Positions 63,755 through 64,000 of a DNA stretch of 64,000 bases are shown piece after piece. The stretch lies in NCBI GenBank assembly GCA_001689405.1, contig LUJO01000052.1, forward strand, positions 62,001 to 126,000, read 5' to 3'. The stretch's first letter is position 1. Each line of letters begins with the position of its first letter. A program made the position numbers and the translations under genes. The notes beneath the pieces were generated by a model, which saw only the letters and a program-made list of their open reading frames with translations, was not told the DNA's origin and did not search any database. Origin of the DNA: Candidatus Homeothermus arabinoxylanisolvens (GTDB taxonomy: Bacteria; Bacteroidota; Bacteroidia; Bacteroidales; Muribaculaceae).

Positions 63755-64000
63755 TCACTCTTTGCGCAGTGCCTCGGGCTTAAACTCCCTGATGTATACA
63801 ACTGTCATGTCGGGATTGACACGTATGCCGCCTTTCTCCTCGATAGTCTTCAGCTGCTCTTCGCGAAGCCGGGCTATGGCTGCTTCGGCCTTCTTTGGAG
63901 TGTCGGCCATAAGTTTTCTTATGACACGCGACTCCAGACCTATTTTATAGAAGGCTATACGTATGAACTTCCAGTTCTGATCGGTGAGGTCATATTTTTT
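63755..64000 (-). CDS. C-terminal part of an unidentified protein (5' end beyond the window)
   Basis: 82 residues up to the stop at 63755-63757, open to the window edge. Begins KKYDLTDQNWKFIRIAFYK and ends with MTVVYIREFKPEALRKE; a helical charged segment (ADTPKKAEAAIARLREEQLK) lies in between. I do not recognise the family. Four bases from the sulfatase-maturase start, so cotranscribed with it. Confidence 0.7.
   Translation of the reverse strand, partial: KKYDLTDQNWKFIRIAFYKIGLESRVIRKLMADTPKKAEAAIARLREEQLKTIEEKGGIRVNPDMTVVYIREFKPEALRKE

Overview
The window comes from a Bacteroidales chromosome (Bacteroidota), most probably family Muribaculaceae. The family-level call is an inference from gene content and roughly even base composition. 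The order-level call rests on a SusC/SusD polysaccharide-utilisation locus, lipoproteins everywhere, a MurF-Alr fusion, DUF6377-type and TPR membrane regulators, BACON/BspA-like surface proteins and the Bacteroidota promoter (TTG, about 20 bases, TAnnTTTG) in front of many genes and all three tRNAs. There is no rRNA, CRISPR array, insertion sequence or prophage.

Layout. 1-2 kb: end of a GH57 glycogen enzyme and ferritin. 2-16 kb: mostly minus-strand housekeeping (a TPR lipoprotein regulator, RNase G with a 29-residue ribosomal-type protein and HU beside it, asparaginase, MetRS, FolB, RNase R, GyrB), with a DUF4250 gene, a unit encoding two tiny peptides, and tRNA-Pro and tRNA-Gln. 16-31 kb: a DUF6377 regulator, SusC, SusD, GH30, a surface glycan-binding lipoprotein and GH3, in the order of the known Bacteroides beta-1,6-glucan locus, followed by a separately promoted GH127. 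31-36 kb: SGNH hydrolase, outer-membrane barrel, M16 peptidase, cyclophilin lipoprotein. 36-42.7 kb: an AT-richer accessory block with a third TPR regulator and a four-gene set containing a MACPF lipoprotein and a companion that resembles a beta-trefoil/aerolysin-type pore former. 43-45 kb: metal-efflux permease and an AraC regulator, both carrying HMA-type CxxC motifs. 45-64 kb: pncB, tRNA-fMet, serA, serC, bioA, murF-alr, tatC, tatA, fabD, a DIP1984 protein, a tandem GH43, guaA, a lipoprotein with a rewritten start, SDR, ROK kinase, a radical-SAM maturase and one truncated gene.

The PUL reads as a complete pathway: sense and regulate (DUF6377), bind and import (SGBP, SusD, SusC), cut outside (GH30), finish to glucose (GH3). 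The most novel candidate is the two-pore-former lipoprotein locus at 37.7-42.7 kb. The most unusual non-coding structure is a 74-bp tandem repeat whose every copy ends in a promoter -7 box. It occurs in two arrays of opposite orientation, 22 kb apart, each placed immediately in front of a gene. A 54-bp dispersed repeat, one copy of which supplies the stop codon of a peptidase gene, and two covarying palindromes that overlap the start of a lipoprotein gene are also worth attention.
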